A stretch of 64,000 nt of DNA. Origin: Cinnamomum chago (taxonomy: Eukaryota; Streptophyta; Magnoliopsida; Laurales; Lauraceae). Position 1 is the first letter of the stretch; each line of letters opens with the position of its first letter. Under the pieces are notes generated by a model. It was not told the DNA's origin. It did no database searches and saw nothing but the letters and a program-made list of their open reading frames with translations. Below are positions 12,758 to 26,729 of the stretch, in pieces. The position numbers were made by a program, and so were the translations under genes. The stretch is taken from the NCBI GenBank assembly GCA_038049695.1, contig CP142454.1, positions 90,976,501 through 91,040,500 of the forward strand. Reading direction: 5' to 3'.

Positions 12758-13060
12758 CGAGCACGGTCCATCTATTAGTAACTTAACCCCATACCCAAAG
12801 CCCAATCCATGAGCTCAGTTACAAACAAAGAAAACACACTCCTTTTTAAGAGAAGAAATAAAAATGCTACTCTATCACCTTCTGATTCTACTGCATCCTA
12901 AATTTTGTTCTCTCCTATATTGACCATTTACTTCGCTTCAACGGTAAAATAAAATTACGATTTATTGTGTGTTTATTGTGATTTGATATTATTTCATCCA
13001 ATTGTTATTAACACATGTCCATCCATCATTTTGTGAACCAAGCCCCGACCCGTGACCCAC

Positions 13061-15664
13061 AATAAAGCAAAAGAAGGAAAAAAAGGCCAAAAAATCGGTT
13101 TTTGAAATTTCCAATGTATCTATCCGCGGTATACCTGCAGTTTCCAGATTTCCTCCTCTCAAAGAGGAGGAAAACCGGAAACTGCCAGTTTACCGCCGAT
13201 TGTAGCAGCGGTAAAGCTTCAATTTCCGGTTTTCCTCCTCTCAGAGAGGACGAAATCTGGAAAGTAACGAGTTTACCGCCGATTCCAGCAGCGGTAAAGC
13301 TGAGTGAGTGTCCAAATAAAGTCGCAAGGCCTTTCCATTTCCAACTAAAAAATAATAGAATGAAAGAAACGATAGTTGCTTTTTTCTCGCAGCATATTTC
13401 CAGTGAACACCCATATGATATGAATAGGGAGAAAAAAATCACACAAGCTGACTTTGGCAATTGACACATGTTGAATTCAATTTCTAGTCTTTCTAATATA
13501 TGTGCTTCCCCATAAATAAAAGTAGAAATATATAAATGGTCAGCAAATATCATCACCATAATTAAAGAATAAAATCTTAGATATAACTCTAATAAAGCAA
13601 TTTGCTCCTGTCTACAACTCCATCCTTAAATCTTTCATCACTCGTAGTCCTTGATGGTCATCCGTGTGATTCACTTGATAATAAATTCTTAAAAATTCAA
13701 TTCCATCCAAACAGAGTGTCCTTTAAGGGAGCACGTCTGTGAAAGAAAATTTAAAAGCATTGAGTGTTATCACGAATCTAATCTAGAGCAATGACACAAA
13801 AGGTTTTGCAAACTTGTTATCAACATCTAAGCTTTATTTTTGTTGACATGCTTAGATTTGGAGACTCTCTGGACCTAACCAGAAAGCTGAACGACTGATG
13901 GAACTGGTCAAATCAAGCTCGATAACTATTTAGGACCGTAGCAAAACAACACACGTTCGCTTCCACGCATAGAAAGGCAGTGCTGTCTCGACTACTACAG
14001 GATGTTTGTACGGTTGCAAACGGAATGGTTTCGGATCGGAACGATAGTGGACTCGGACCCGTTTCTGAATAACGGTTCCGGTTGTGATTCCGGTTTTGTC
14101 TCGTAACTCGTTTAGTTGGTCCAGACCCATTTCTGAATAACGGTTCCGGTTCTGAATCCGGTTTTGACTCGTAACTTGTTTAGTTGGTTCCAGACCCGGC
14201 TCCAATAGGATAACCCGGATCCGGGTCTACTTAGAGGACTGGAATCCTGTTCCAAAATTGATTCTAATTTATCTTTATTCTTCATGTCTCCTAAAATAAG
14301 CATATCATTCAACTCATAACAGTGCGTCAAGTCCACTACCGCTAATATTGTACGTAAAAATGTCCACAAAAAGGGAGTTAATTTTGAGGTACAATTTGCA
14401 ATATCGAATGCTCATAAGCCGGGTCCACGCGTCGGAACCTATATGCACCCGGACCCGTTTATCAATCGAAACCTAAAATAGGTTCCGCACCCGGACCCGT
14501 TAATGAAGCGGGACCTAAAATAGGTTCCCGACCCGGGTTTTTACAGGCCGGAACTTCAGGGTAATCGGATACCCGTTTGGCCCCTACATGTTTGCGATTG
14601 TAGGCTCTTTTTTTTTCTCCGATTGAAAGGAAGGTTCTACTGGTATCACGTACATACTCGGTCGTAGATTTTAGTATCTCTGGGTTTTTATTGTAACAAT
14701 TATGCACCCTGTATAGAAGAGTCAATAATTTCGTAGAACCAAAGATATATTTAGTTTGGAGATTTCTCGGGAAATTTAGGTTGTGCATGGCCATGAGATA
14801 CTCAAACACATACATCCTTGTCATGGGCTGCATTCTCACTTTGGGATCAGCAAAACCGATGTTCAATGTATGAGCTAAAAAACAAGTGAGATAAGAAAGA
14901 GAAGGTGGAACCGGATCCAGACCCGGAACCGATTCCTTGTCTTCGGAACCAGAACACGAACAATATATGGGACGGGTCTAGATCGAGGTCCGGGTCAAGG
15001 TAAAGAATGATATTAAAAAAAACATATGGTTTTTAGGAGAGATTTTAGAAAATTGAGGTAATATGTTGGTTATCGGGTCCACGGGTCCGAACCAAGGTGG
15101 AACCGGACCCGGACCCATTTTCTTATTGGGGCATGATTAAGGACCCAGACCCGGTTTTAACGGGTCGGAACCTCCGCGTAATCGGAGAATCGAGGACCCA
15201 CTTACATCCCTAGTCGTACGCCACCTCAGCAGTGAGAGGTCATGGGTTTGAGACCTCGCATCACTGCTCCCTCCCTCCCTCATAAATATATCTATATATA
15301 TTTTGGCCGAACGGGTATTCCGGCTCTCAAGCACTAAGTGCAAATAAATAAAAAAATATCCCGAGCACGGTCCATCTATTAGTAACTTAACCCCATACCC
15401 AAAGCCCAATCCATGAGCTCAGTTACAAACAAAGAAAACACACTCCTTTTTAAGAGAAGAAATAAAAATGCTACTCTCTCACCTTCTGATTCTACTGCAT
15501 CCTAAATTTTGTTCTCTCCTATATTGACCATTTACTTCGCTTCAACGGTAAAATAAAATTACGATTTATTGTGTGTTTATTGTGATTTGATATTATTTCA
15601 TCCAATTGTTATTAACACATGTCCATCCATCATTTTGTGAACCAAGCCCCGACCCGTGACCCAC
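13061..15664. repeat. Array unit 6
   Basis: This unit is 2,604 bp, shorter mainly because about 12 bases of cluster C are missing near 14,930. Marker changes are CCAATGTATC near 13,112 and GAGGACGAAA at 13,247-13,256. Both are shared with unit 9. Confidence 0.9.
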
Positions 15665-18271
15665 AATAAAGCAAAAGAAGGGAAAAAAGGCCAAAAAATC
15701 GGTTTTTAAAATTTCCAATGTATCTATCCGCGGTATACCTGCAGTTTCCAGATTTCCTGCTCTCAAAGAGGAGGAAAACCGGAAACTGCCAGTTTACCGC
15801 CGATTGTAGCAGCGGTAAAGCTTCAATTTCCGGTTTTCCTCCTCTCAGAGAGGAGGAAATCTGGAAAGTTACGAGTTTACCGCCGATTCCAGCAGCGGTA
15901 AAGCTGAGTGAGTGTCCAAATAAAGTCGCAAGGCCTTTCCATTTCCAACGAAAAAATAATAGAATGAAAGAAACGATAGTTGCTTTTTTCTCGCAGCGTA
16001 TTTCCAGTGAACACCCATATGATATGAATAGGGAGAAAAAAATCACACAAGCTGACTTTGGCAATTGACACATGTTGAATTGAATTTCTAGTCTTTCTAA
16101 TATATGTGCTTCCCCATAAATAAAAGTAGAAATATATAAATGGTCAGCAAATATCATCGCCATAATTAAAGAATAAAATCTTAGATATCACTCTAATAAA
16201 GCAATTTGCTCCTGTCTACAACTCCATCCTTAAATCTTTCATCACTCGTAGTCCTTGATGGTCATCCGTGTGATTCACTTGATAATAAATTCTTAAAAAT
16301 TCAATTCCATCCAAACAGAGTGGCCTTTAAGGGAGCACATCTGTGAAAGAAAATTTAAAAGCATTGAGTGTTATCACGAATCTAATCTAGAGCAATGACA
16401 CAAAAGGTTTTGCAAACTTGTTATCAACATCTAAGCTTTATTTTTGTTGACATGCTTAGATTTGGAGACTCTCTGGACCTAACCAGAAAGCTGAACGACT
16501 GATGGAACTGGTCAAATCAAGCTCGATAACTATTTAGGACCGTAGCAAAACAACACACGTTCGCTTCCACACATAGAAAGGCAGTGATGTCTCGACTACT
16601 ACGGGATGTCTGTACGGTTGCAAACGGAATGGTTTCGGATCGGAACGATAGTGGACTCGGACCCGTTTCTGAATAACGGTTCCGGTTGTGATTCCGGTTT
16701 TGTCTCGTAACTCGTTTAGTTGGTCCAGACCCATTTCTGAATAACGGTTCCGGTTCTGAATCCGGTTTTGACTCGTAACTTGTTTAGTTGGTTCCAGACC
16801 CGGCTCCAATAGGATAACCAGGATCCGGGTCTACCTAGAGGACTGGAATCCTGTTCCAAAATTGATTCTAATTTATCTTTATTCTTCATGTCTCCTAAAA
16901 TAAGCATATCATTCAACTCATAACAGTGCGTCAAGTCCACTACCGCTAATATTGTACGTAAAAATGTCCACAAAAAGGGAGTTAATTTTGAGGTACAATT
17001 TGCAATATCGAATGCTCATAAGCCGGGTCCACGCGTCGGAACCTATATGCACCCGGACCCGTTTATCAATCGGAACCTAAAATAGGTTCCGGACCCGGAC
17101 CCTTTTATGAAGCGGGACCTAAAATAGGTTCCCGACCCGGTTTTTTACAGGCCGGAACTTCTGGGTAATCGGATACCCGTTTGGCCCCTACATGTTTGCG
17201 ATTGTAGGCTCTTTTTTTTTTCTCCGATTGAAATGAAGGTTCTACTGGTATCACGTACATACTCGGTCGTAGATTTTAGTATCTCTGGGTTTTTATTGTA
17301 ACAATTATGCACCCTGTATAGAAGAGTCAATAATTTCGTAGAACCAAAGATATATTTAGTTTGGAGATTTCTCGGGAAATTTAGGTTGTGCATGGCCATG
17401 AGATACTCAAACACATACATCCTTGTCATGGGCTGCATTCTCACTTTGGGATCAGCAAAGCCGATGTTCAATGTATGAGCTAAAAAACAAGTGAGATAAG
17501 AAAGAGAAGGTGGAACCGGATCCAGACCCGGAACCGATTCCTTGTCTTCGGAACCAGAACACGAACAATATATGGGACGGGTCTAGATCAAGGTCCGGGT
17601 CTAGGTAAAGAATGATATTAAAAAAAAAACATATGGTTTTTAGGAGAGATTTTAGAAAATTGAGGTAATATGTTGGTTATCGGGTCCACGGGTCCGAACC
17701 AAGGTGGAACCGGACCCGGACCCATTTTCTTATTGGGGCATGATTAAGGACCCAGACCCGGTTTTAACGGGTCGGAACCTCCGCGTAATCGGAGAATCGA
17801 GGACCCACTTACATCCCTAGTCGTACGCCACCTCAGCAGTGAGAGGTCATGGGTTTGAGACCTCGCATCACTGCTCCCTCCCTCCCTCATAAATATATCT
17901 ATATATATTTTGGCCGAACGGGTATTCCGGCTCTCAAGCACTAAGTGCAAATAAATAAATAAATAACCCGAGCACGGTCCATCTATTAGTAACTTAACCC
18001 CATACCCAAAGCCCAATCCATGAGCTCAGTTACAAACAAAGAAAACACACTCCTTTTTAAGAGAAGAAATAAAAATACTACTCTCTCACCTTCTGATTCT
18101 ACTGCATCCTAAATTTTGTTCTCTCCTATATTGACCATTTACTTCGCTTCAACGGTAAAATAAAATTACGATTTATTGTGTGTTTATTGTGATTTGATAT
18201 TATTTCATCCAATTGTTATTAACACATGTCAATCCATCATTTTGTGAACCAAGCCCCGACCCGTGACCCAC
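15665..18271. repeat. Array unit 7
   Basis: This unit is 2,607 bp. It shares the CCAATGTATC marker and the short cluster C with unit 6, but keeps the GAGGAGGAAA arm of the second hairpin. One stem base of the first hairpin is changed (CCTGCTCTC). Confidence 0.9.
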
Positions 18272-20876
18272 AATAAAGCAAAAGAAGGAAAAAAGGCCAA
18301 AAAATCGGTTTTTGAAATTTCCGCTGTATCTATCCGCGGTATACCTGCAGTTCCCAGATTTCCTCCTCTCAAAGAGGAGGAAAACCGGAAACTGCCAGTT
18401 TACCGCCGATTGTAGCAGCGGTAAAGCTTCAATTTCCGATTTTCCTCCTCTCAGAGAGGAGGAAATCTGGAAAGTAACGAGTTTACCGCCGATTCCAGCA
18501 GCGGTAAAGCTGAGTGAGTGTCCAAATAAAGTCGCAAGGCCTTTCCATTTCCAACTAAAAAATAATAGAATGAAAGAAACGATCGTTGCTTTTTTCTCGC
18601 AACGTATTTCCAGTGAACACCCATATGATATGAATAGGGAGAAAAAAATCACACAAGCTGACTTTGGCAATTGACACATGTTGAATTCAATTTCTAGTCT
18701 TTATAATATATCTGCTTCCCCATAAATAAAAGTAGAAATATATAAATGGTCAGCAAATATCATCGCCATAATTAAAGAATAAAATCTTAGATATCACTCT
18801 AATAAAGCAATTTGCTCCTGTCTACAACTCCATCCTTAAATCTTTCATCACTCGTTGTCCTTGATGGTCATCCGTGTGATTCACTGGATAATAAATTCTT
18901 AAAAATTAAATTCCATCCAAACAGAGTGGCCTTTAAGGGAGCACATCTGTGAAAGAAAATTTAAAAGCATTGAGTGTTATCACGAATCTAATCTAGAGCA
19001 ATGACACAAAAGGTTTTGCAAACTTGTTATCAACATCTAAGCTTTATTTTTGTTGACATGCTTAGATTTGGAGACTCTCTGGACCTAACCAGAAAGCTGA
19101 ACGACTGATGGAACTGGTCAAATCAAGCTCGATAACTATTTAGGACCGTAGCAAAACAACACACGTTGGCTTCCACGCATAGAAAGGCAGTGATGTCTCG
19201 ACTACTACGGGATGTCTGTACGGTTGCAAACGGAATGGTTTCGGATCGGAACGATAGTGGACTCGGACCCGTTTCTGAATAACGGTTCTGGTTGTGATTC
19301 CGGTTTTGTCTCGTAACTCGTTTAGTTGGTCCAGACCCATTTCTGAATAACGGTTCCGGTTCTGAATCCGGTTTTGACTCGTAACTTGTTTAGTTGGTTC
19401 CAGACCCGGCTCCAATAGGATAACCCGGATCCGGGTCTACCTAGAGGACTGGAATCCTGTTCCAAAATTGATTCTAATTTATCTTTATTCTTCATGTCTC
19501 CTAAAATAAGCATATCATTCAACTCATAACAGTGCGTCAAGTCCACTACCGCTAATATTGTACGTAAAAATGTCCACAAAAAGGGAGTTAATTTTGAGGT
19601 ACAATTTGCAATATCGAATGCTCATAAGCCGGGTCCACGCGTCGGAACCTATATGCACCCGGACCCGTTTATCAATCGGAACCTAAAATAGGTTCCGGAC
19701 CCGGACCCGTTTATGAAGCGGGACCTAAAATAGGTTCCCGACCCGGTTTTTTACAGGCCGGAACTTCTGGGTAATCGGATACCCGTTTGGCCCCTACATG
19801 TTTGCGATTGTAGGCTCTTTTTTTTTCTCCGATTGAAATGAAGGTTCTACTGGTATCACGTACATACTCGGTCGTAGATTTTTGTATCTCTGGGTTTTTA
19901 TTGTAACAATTATGCACCCTGTATAGAAGAGTCAATAATTTCGTAGAACCAAAGATATATTTAGTTTGGAGATTTCTCGGGAAATTTAGGTTGTGCATGG
20001 CCATGAGATACTCAAACACATACATCCTTGTCATGGGCTGCATTCTCACTTTGGGATCAGCAAAACCGATGTTCAATGTATGAGCTAAAAAACAAGTGAG
20101 ATAAGAAAGAGAAGGTGGAACCGGATCCAGACCCGGAACCGATTCCTTGTCTTCGGAACCAGAACACGAACAATATATGGGACGGGTCTAGATCAAGGTC
20201 CGGGTCTAGGTAAAGAATGATATTAAAAAAAAAACATATGGTTTTTAGGAGAGATTTTAGAAAATTGAGGTAATATGTTGGTTATCGGGTCCACGGGTCC
20301 GAACCAAGGTGGAACCGGACCCGGACCCATTTTCTTATTGGGGCATGATTAAGGACCCAGACCCGGTTTTAACGGGTCGGAACCTCCGCGTAATCGGAGA
20401 ATCGAGGACCCACTTACATCCCTAGTCGTACGCCACCTCAGCAGTGAGAGGTCATGGGTTTGAGACCTCGCATCACTGCTCCCTCCCTCCCTCATAAATA
20501 TATCTATATATATTTTGGCCGAACGGGTATTCCGGCTCTCAAGCACTAAGTGCAAATAAATAAATAAATAACCCGAGCGCGGTCCATCTATTAGTAACTT
20601 AACCCCATACCCAAAGCCCAATCCATGAGCTCAGTTACAAACAAAGAAAACACACTCCTTTTTAAGAGAAGAAATAAAAATGCTACTCTCTCACCTTCTG
20701 ATTCTACTGCATCCTAAATTTTGTTCTCTCCTATATTGACCATTTACTTCGCTTCAACGGTAAAATAAAATTACGATTTATTGTGTGTTTATTGTGATTT
20801 GATATTATTTCATCCAATTGTTATTAACACATGACCATCCATCATTTTGTGAACCAAGCCCCGACCCGTGACCCAC
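18272..20876. repeat. Array unit 8
   Basis: This unit is 2,605 bp, with the short cluster C. It has TCTTTATAATAT at about 18,700, shared with units 5, 10 and 12. It is one base short in the 5' A-rich tract. Confidence 0.9.
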
Positions 20877-23495
20877 AATAAAGCAAAAGAAGGAAAAAAA
20901 GGCCAAAAAATCGGTTTTTGAAATTTCCAATGTATCTATCCGCGGTATACCTGCAGTTTCCAGATTTCCTCCTCTCAAGGAGGAGGAAAACCGGAAACTG
21001 CCAGTTTACCGCCGATTGTAGCAGCGGTAAAGCTTCAATTTCCGGTTTTCCTCCTCTCAGAGAGGACGAAATCTGGAAAGTAACGAGTTTACCGCCGATT
21101 CCAGCAGCGGTAAAGCTGAGTGAGTGTCCAAATAAAGTCGCAAGGCCTTTCCATTTCCAACTAAAAAATAATAGAATGAAAGAAACGATAGTTGCTTTTT
21201 TCTCGCAGCGTATTTCCAGTGAACACCCATATGATATGAATAGGGAGAAAAAAATCACACAAGCTGACTTTGGCAATTGACACATGTTGAATTCAATTTC
21301 TAGTCTTTCTAATATATGTGCTTCCCCATAAATAAAAGTAGAAATATATAAATGGTCAGCAAATATCATCGCCATAATTAAAGAATAAAATCTTAGATAT
21401 CACTCTAATAAAGCAATTTGCTCCTGTCTACAACTCCATCCTTAAATCTTTCATCACTCGTAGTCCTTGATGGTCATCCGTGTGATTCACTTGATAATAA
21501 ATTCTTAAAAATTCAATTCCATCCAAACAGAGTGGCCTTTAAGGGAGCACATCTGTGAAAGAAAATTTAAAAGCATTGAGTGTTATCACGAATCTAATCT
21601 AGAGCAATGACACAAAAGGTTTTGCAAACTTGTTATCAACATCTAAGCTTTATTTTTGTTGACATGCTTAGATTTGGAGACTCTCTGGACCTAACCAGAA
21701 AGCTGAACGACTGATGGAACTGGTCAAATCAAGCTCGATAACTATTTAGGACCGTAGCAAAACAACACACGTTCGCTTCCACGCATAGAAAGGCAGTGAT
21801 GTCTCGACTACTACGGGATGTCTGTACGGTTGCAAACGGAATGGTTTCGGATCGGAACGATAGTGGACTCGGACCCGTTTCTGAATAACGGTTCCGGTTG
21901 TGATTCTGGTTCTGTCTCGTAACTCGTTTAGTTGGTCCAGACCCATTTCTGAATAACGGTTCCGGTTCTGAATCCGGTTTTGACTCGTAACTTGTTTAGT
22001 TGGTTCCAGACCCGGCTCCAATAGGATAACCCGGATCCGGGTCTACCTAGAGGACTGGAATCCTGTTCCAAAATTGATTCTAATTTATCTTTATTCTTCA
22101 TGTCTCCTAAAATAAGCATATCATTCAACTCGTAACAATGCGTCAAGTCCACTACCGCGAATATTGTACGTAAAAATGTCCACAAAAAGGGAGTTAATTT
22201 TGAGGTACAATTTGCAATATCAAATGCTCATAAGCCGGGTCCACGCGTCGGAACCTATATGGACACGGACCCGTTTATCAATCGGAACCTAAAATAGGTT
22301 CCGGACCCGGACCCGTTTATGAAGTGGGACCTAAAATAGGTTCCCGACCCGGTTTTTTACGGGTCGGAACTTCTGGGTAATCGGATACCCGTTTGGCCCC
22401 TACATGTTTGCGATTGTAGACTCTCTTTTTTTTCTCCGATTGAAATGAAGGTTCTACTGGTATCACGTACATACTCGATCGTAGATTTTAGGATCTCTGG
22501 GTTTTTATTGTAACAATTATGCACCCTGTATAGAAGAGTCAATAATTTCGTAGAACCAAAGATATATTTAGTTTGGAGATTTCTTGGGAAATTTAGGTTG
22601 TGCATGGCTATGAGATACTCAAACACATACATCCTTGTCATGGGCTGCATTCTCACTTTGGGATCAGCAAAACCGATGTTCAATGTATGAGCTAAAAAAC
22701 AAGTGAGATAAGAAAGAGAAGGTGGAATCGGATCCAGACCCGGAACCGTTTCGGAACCGCTTCCTTGTCTTCGGAACCAGAACACGAACAATATATGGGA
22801 CGGGTCTAGATCAAGGTCCGGGTCTAGGTAAAGAATGATATTAAAAAAAAAAACATATGGTTTTTAGGAGAGATTTTAGAAAATTGAGGTAATATGTTGG
22901 TTATCGGGTCCACGGGTCCGAACCAAGGTGGAACCGGACCCGGACCCATTTTCTTATTGGGGCATGATTAAGGACCCAGACCCGGTTTTAACGGGTCGGA
23001 ACCTCCGCGTAATCGGAGAATCGAGGACCCACTTACATCCCTAGTCGTACGCCACCTCAGCAGTGAGAGGTCATGGGTTTGAGACCTCGCATCACTGCTC
23101 CCTCCCTCCCTCATAAATATATCTATATATATTTTGGCCGAACGGGTATTCCGGCTCTCAAGCACTAAGTGCAAATAAATAAATAAATAACCCGAGCACT
23201 GTCCATCTATTAATAACTTAACCCCATACCCAAAGCCCAATCCATGAGCTCAGTTACAAACAAAGAAAACACACTCCTTTTTAAGAGAAGAAATAAAAAT
23301 GCTACTCTCTCACCTTCTGATTCTACTGCATCCTAAATTTTGTTCTCTCCTATATTGACCATTTACTTCGCTTCAACGGTAAAATAAAATTACGATTTAT
23401 TGTGTGTTTATTGTGATTTGATATTATTTCATCCAATTGTTATTAACACATGTCCATCCATCATTTTGTGAACCAAGCCCCGACTCGTGACCCAC
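20877..23495. repeat. Array unit 9 (mosaic of newer and older subtypes)
   Basis: This unit is 2,619 bp. Its first ~400 bases match unit 6 (CCAATGTATC, GAGGACGAAA). From about 21,750 to 22,800 it has the older markers of units 1-4, such as ACCGCGAAT near 22,157. It then returns to the newer form. A gene-conversion or unequal-exchange tract is the simplest reading. Unit 11 repeats the same mosaic. Confidence 0.88.
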
Positions 23496-25488
23496 AATAA
23501 AGCAAAAGAAGGAAAAAAAGTCCAAAAAATCGGTTTTTGAAATTTCCGGAGTATCTATCCGCAGTATACCTGCAGTTTCCAGATTTCCTCCTCTCAAAGA
23601 GGAGGAAAACCGGAAACTGCCAGTTTACCGCCGATTGTAGCAGCGGTAAAGCTTCAATTTCCGGTTTTCCTCCTCTCATAGAGGAGGAAATCTGGAAAGT
23701 AACGAGTTTACCGCCGATTCCAGCAGCGGTAAAGCTGAGTGAGTGTCCAAATAAAGTCGCAAGTCCTTTCCATTTCCAACTAAAAAATAATAGAATGAAA
23801 GAAACGATAGTTGCTTTTTTCTCGCAGCGTATTTCCAGTGAACACCCATATGATATGACTAGGGAGAAAAAAATCACACAAGCTGACTTTGGCAATTGAC
23901 ACATGTTGAATTCAATTTCTAGTCTTTATAATATATGTGCTTCCCCATAAATAAAAGTAGAAATATATAAATGGTCAGCAAATATCATCCCCATAATTAA
24001 AGAATAAAATCTTAGATATCACTCTAATAAAGCAATTTGCTCCTGTCTACAACTCCATCCTTAAATCTTTCATCACTCGTAGTCCTTGATGGTCATCCGT
24101 GTGATTCACTTGATAATAAATTCTTAAAAATTCAATTCCATCCAAACAGAGTGGCCTTTAAGGGAGCACATCTGTGAAAGAAAATTTAAAAGCATTGAGT
24201 GTTATCACGAATCTAATCTAGAGCAATGACACAAAAGGTTTTGCAAACTTGTTATCAACATCTAAGCTTTATTTTTGTTGACATGCTTAGATTTGGAGAC
24301 TCTCTGGACCTAACCAGAAAGCTGAACGACTGATGGAACTGGTCAAATCAAGCTCGATAACTATTTAGGACCATAGCAAAACAACACACGTTCGCTTCCA
24401 CGCATAGAAAGGCAGTGATGTCTCGACTACTACGGGATGTCTGTACTGTTGCAAACGGAATGGTTTCGGATCGGAACGGTGGTGGACTCGGACCCGTTTC
24501 TGAATAACGGTTCCGGTTGTGATTCCGGTTTTGTCTCGTAACTCGTTTAGTTGGTCCAGACCCATTTCTGAATAACGGTTCCGGTTCTGAATCCGGTTTT
24601 GACTCGTAACTTGTTTAGTTGGTTCCAGACCCGGCTCCAATAGGATAACCCGGATCCGGGTCTACCTAGACGACTGGAATCCTGTTCCAAAATTGATTCT
24701 AATTTATCTTTATTCTTCATGTCTCCTAAAATAAGCATATCATTCAACTCATAACAGTGCGTCAAGTCCACTACCGCTAATATTGTACGTAAAAATGTCC
24801 ACAAAAAGGGAGTTAATTTTGAGCTACAATTTGCAATATCCAATGCTCATAAGCCAGGTCCACGCGTCGAAACCTATATGAACCCGGACCCGTTTATCAA
24901 TCGGAACCAAAAATAGGTTCCGGACCCGGACCCGTTTATGAAGCGGGACCTAAAATAGGTTCCCGACCCGGTTTTTTACAGGCCGAAACTTCTGGGTAAT
25001 CGGATACCCGTTTGGCCCCTACATGTTTGCGATTGTAGGCTCTTTTTTTTTCTCCGATTGAAATGAAGGTTCTACTGGTATCACGTACATACTCGGTCGT
25101 AGATTTTAGTATCTCTGGGTTTTTATTGTAACAATTATGCACCCTGTATAGAAGAGTCAATAATTTCGTAGAACCAAAGATATATTTAGTCTGGAGATTT
25201 CTCGGGAAATTTAGGTTGTGCATGGCCATGAGATACTCAAACACATACATCCTTGTCATGGGCTGCATTCTCACTTTGGGATCAGCAAAACCGATGTTCA
25301 ATGTATGAGCTAAAAAATAAGTGAGATAAGTAAGAGAAGGTGGAACCGGATCCAGACCCGGAACCGATTCCTTGTCTTCGGAACCAGAACACGAACAATA
25401 TATGGGACGGGTCTAGATCAAGGTCCGGGTCTAGGTAAAGAATGATATAAAAAAAAAACATATGGTTTTTAGGAGAGATTTTAGAAAA
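23496..25488. repeat. Array unit 10, left part
   Basis: This is the left part of unit 10, cut by the Mutator-like element. The last nine bases (25,480-25,488, TTTAGAAAA) are the left copy of the target duplication. It carries the CTCATAGAGG hairpin marker of units 5 and 12. With the right part, and without the insertion, unit 10 measures 2,605 bp. Confidence 0.92.
25480..25488. repeat. MULE target site duplication, left copy
   Basis: TTTAGAAAA lies directly before the GGGAC end of the element. The same nine bases follow its right end. Confidence 0.95.
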
Positions 25489-25734
25489 GGGACTTTTTCC
25501 GTACGGTCACCTACAGTAGCACAAATCCCTCCCTTGTTACCAAAGTCCAACATATTACCAAGACGTTCTCTGTACAGCCCGTACCGCTGGAAAGAGCACA
25601 AGCTGAGTCGTTTTTGCGATATCACAACATATATTGCGATATCACAAGTTTTTAATTTGCGGTATCGCAAAATAAGTTGCGGTATCGCACCTTTGTTAAG
25701 TTGCGATATCGCAAATATTGTTGCGATATCACAA
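25489..25734 (+). repeat. MULE left terminal inverted repeat with six 14-bp palindromes
   Basis: This repeat is 246 bp and matches the reverse complement of 36,147-36,392 except at five positions. Its inner part holds six copies of TTGCGATATCGCAA or close variants. They start at 25,614, 25,634, 25,657, 25,677, 25,701 and 25,721, a spacing of 20, 23, 20, 24 and 20 bases. Such regular dyads could bind the transposase or a host factor. MULE terminal repeats also commonly act as promoters. Confidence 0.95.
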
Positions 25735-25970
25735 CACAGAAAGCCCCTTTCATCTGTTTAACCCTCCCTGTTCGACTTTCCCTAATTTCACCGACGGTAA
25801 CTCTTTCCCAGCCGATTTTCACCATCCTCCTCCCTCGCCAACCTATTTGCAAATACGCAAGGTCCCAACGTCCATTCGACGGCGACGAAGCTTCATCATC
25901 TCCATCGTCTCCATCCTCATCTCCCCAGCGGTATGGGTCCATCGTCTCCATCGTCTGCATACTCATCCAT
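25735..25970 (+). promoter_or_regulatory. Possible 5' leader exon of the PMD transcript
   Basis: This pyrimidine-rich segment directly inside the left terminal repeat has several CCATCGTCTCCATC-type repeats. It ends at a strong splice-donor-like sequence, CCAT|GTAAGTATT (donor at 25,971). The next PMD coding start is at 30,014, preceded by acceptor-like TGTGACTGATAG. A leader exon followed by a ~4-kb intron would link the terminal-repeat promoter to the PMD gene. This is inference only. Confidence 0.25.
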
Positions 25971-26729
25971 GTAAGTATTAATGTATGGATCAATGGAACG
26001 AGCTTGTTTTACTATTATTTGCTTGTCCAAGCCAGATCAATGCAGATCCATTTTTTACCTAACTCTTTATCTTCCTCATCTTCATAACCATCATCTTCAC
26101 CTCTAAGTTGAAGGTCGATAGGTTTTGCTGGTTTTTGAAGGCTTTGAGGCCATTGATCAGGACCTCATTCTAGTCTATGGTGTTCTTGTCGTCTCGAATG
26201 CATTGAGTTGTTAGGATTTTTCATTTTCAGTGTCACCCATTTCATGGGTGGGCTGGGAGGTGAGAATTTTTTTTCTTCTGATAGACATGCCTCTGTTTTC
26301 CTAGTTTTAGTGCTGTTAATCAGAATACTAGATAATTTAGCTGCTTGAGGCTATGCTTCCCTTCAACGGTATGTTGGGTTATGGTCCTTTATGATGTATG
26401 CAGTTTCTTTCACTTGGAGTGCATCTGGAACTCTGTGGCTTATTGAATGAATGAGATGTTATTGAAATTTTGAAGAATTTGGGTGCGTGGAGCACCAGAG
26501 CAGAAATGGTTGTGGGGTGAACAAAGGTCAAAACTTTAGTAAGTGTGAATGCCTGAAGTAGGACTGCATTGATCGGTTTGGGTTAGGGGAGGGGGTTGAG
26601 GTGTCATGGAAAAGGGAGATCCACATTAGTAGACTGGATGTCAAGGCAAGGACTTAGATCATCTTGGCTTCACTACCAAGACAAGAGGTTCACCAAGGAA
26701 AACAAAGGAGGAAAAATTGAGAAAAAAAC

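Larger units (their letters stand above)
10444..13060. repeat. Array unit 5 (newer subtype, reference unit)
   Basis: This unit is 2,617 bp. It is the first with a perfect first hairpin stem and with ACCGCTAAT near 11,722. Its second hairpin loop reads CTCATAGAGG, a form shared only with units 10 and 12. I use it below as the model for internal structure. Confidence 0.92.

Noticed and set aside
1-25488. Array as an rDNA intergenic spacer or telomere-related repeat
   Set aside because: No 18S, 5.8S or 25S sequence and no TTTAGGG run is present anywhere in the window.
25614-25734. Regular palindromes as a CRISPR array
   Set aside because: The repeats are only 14 bp, the spacing between them is too short for spacers, and they lie inside mirrored transposon ends in a plant genome.
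25431-26087. Short frames across the MULE terminal repeats (also 36,132-36,467)
   Set aside because: They read through the palindrome array in both directions, appear at both ends because the ends are copies, and match no protein.
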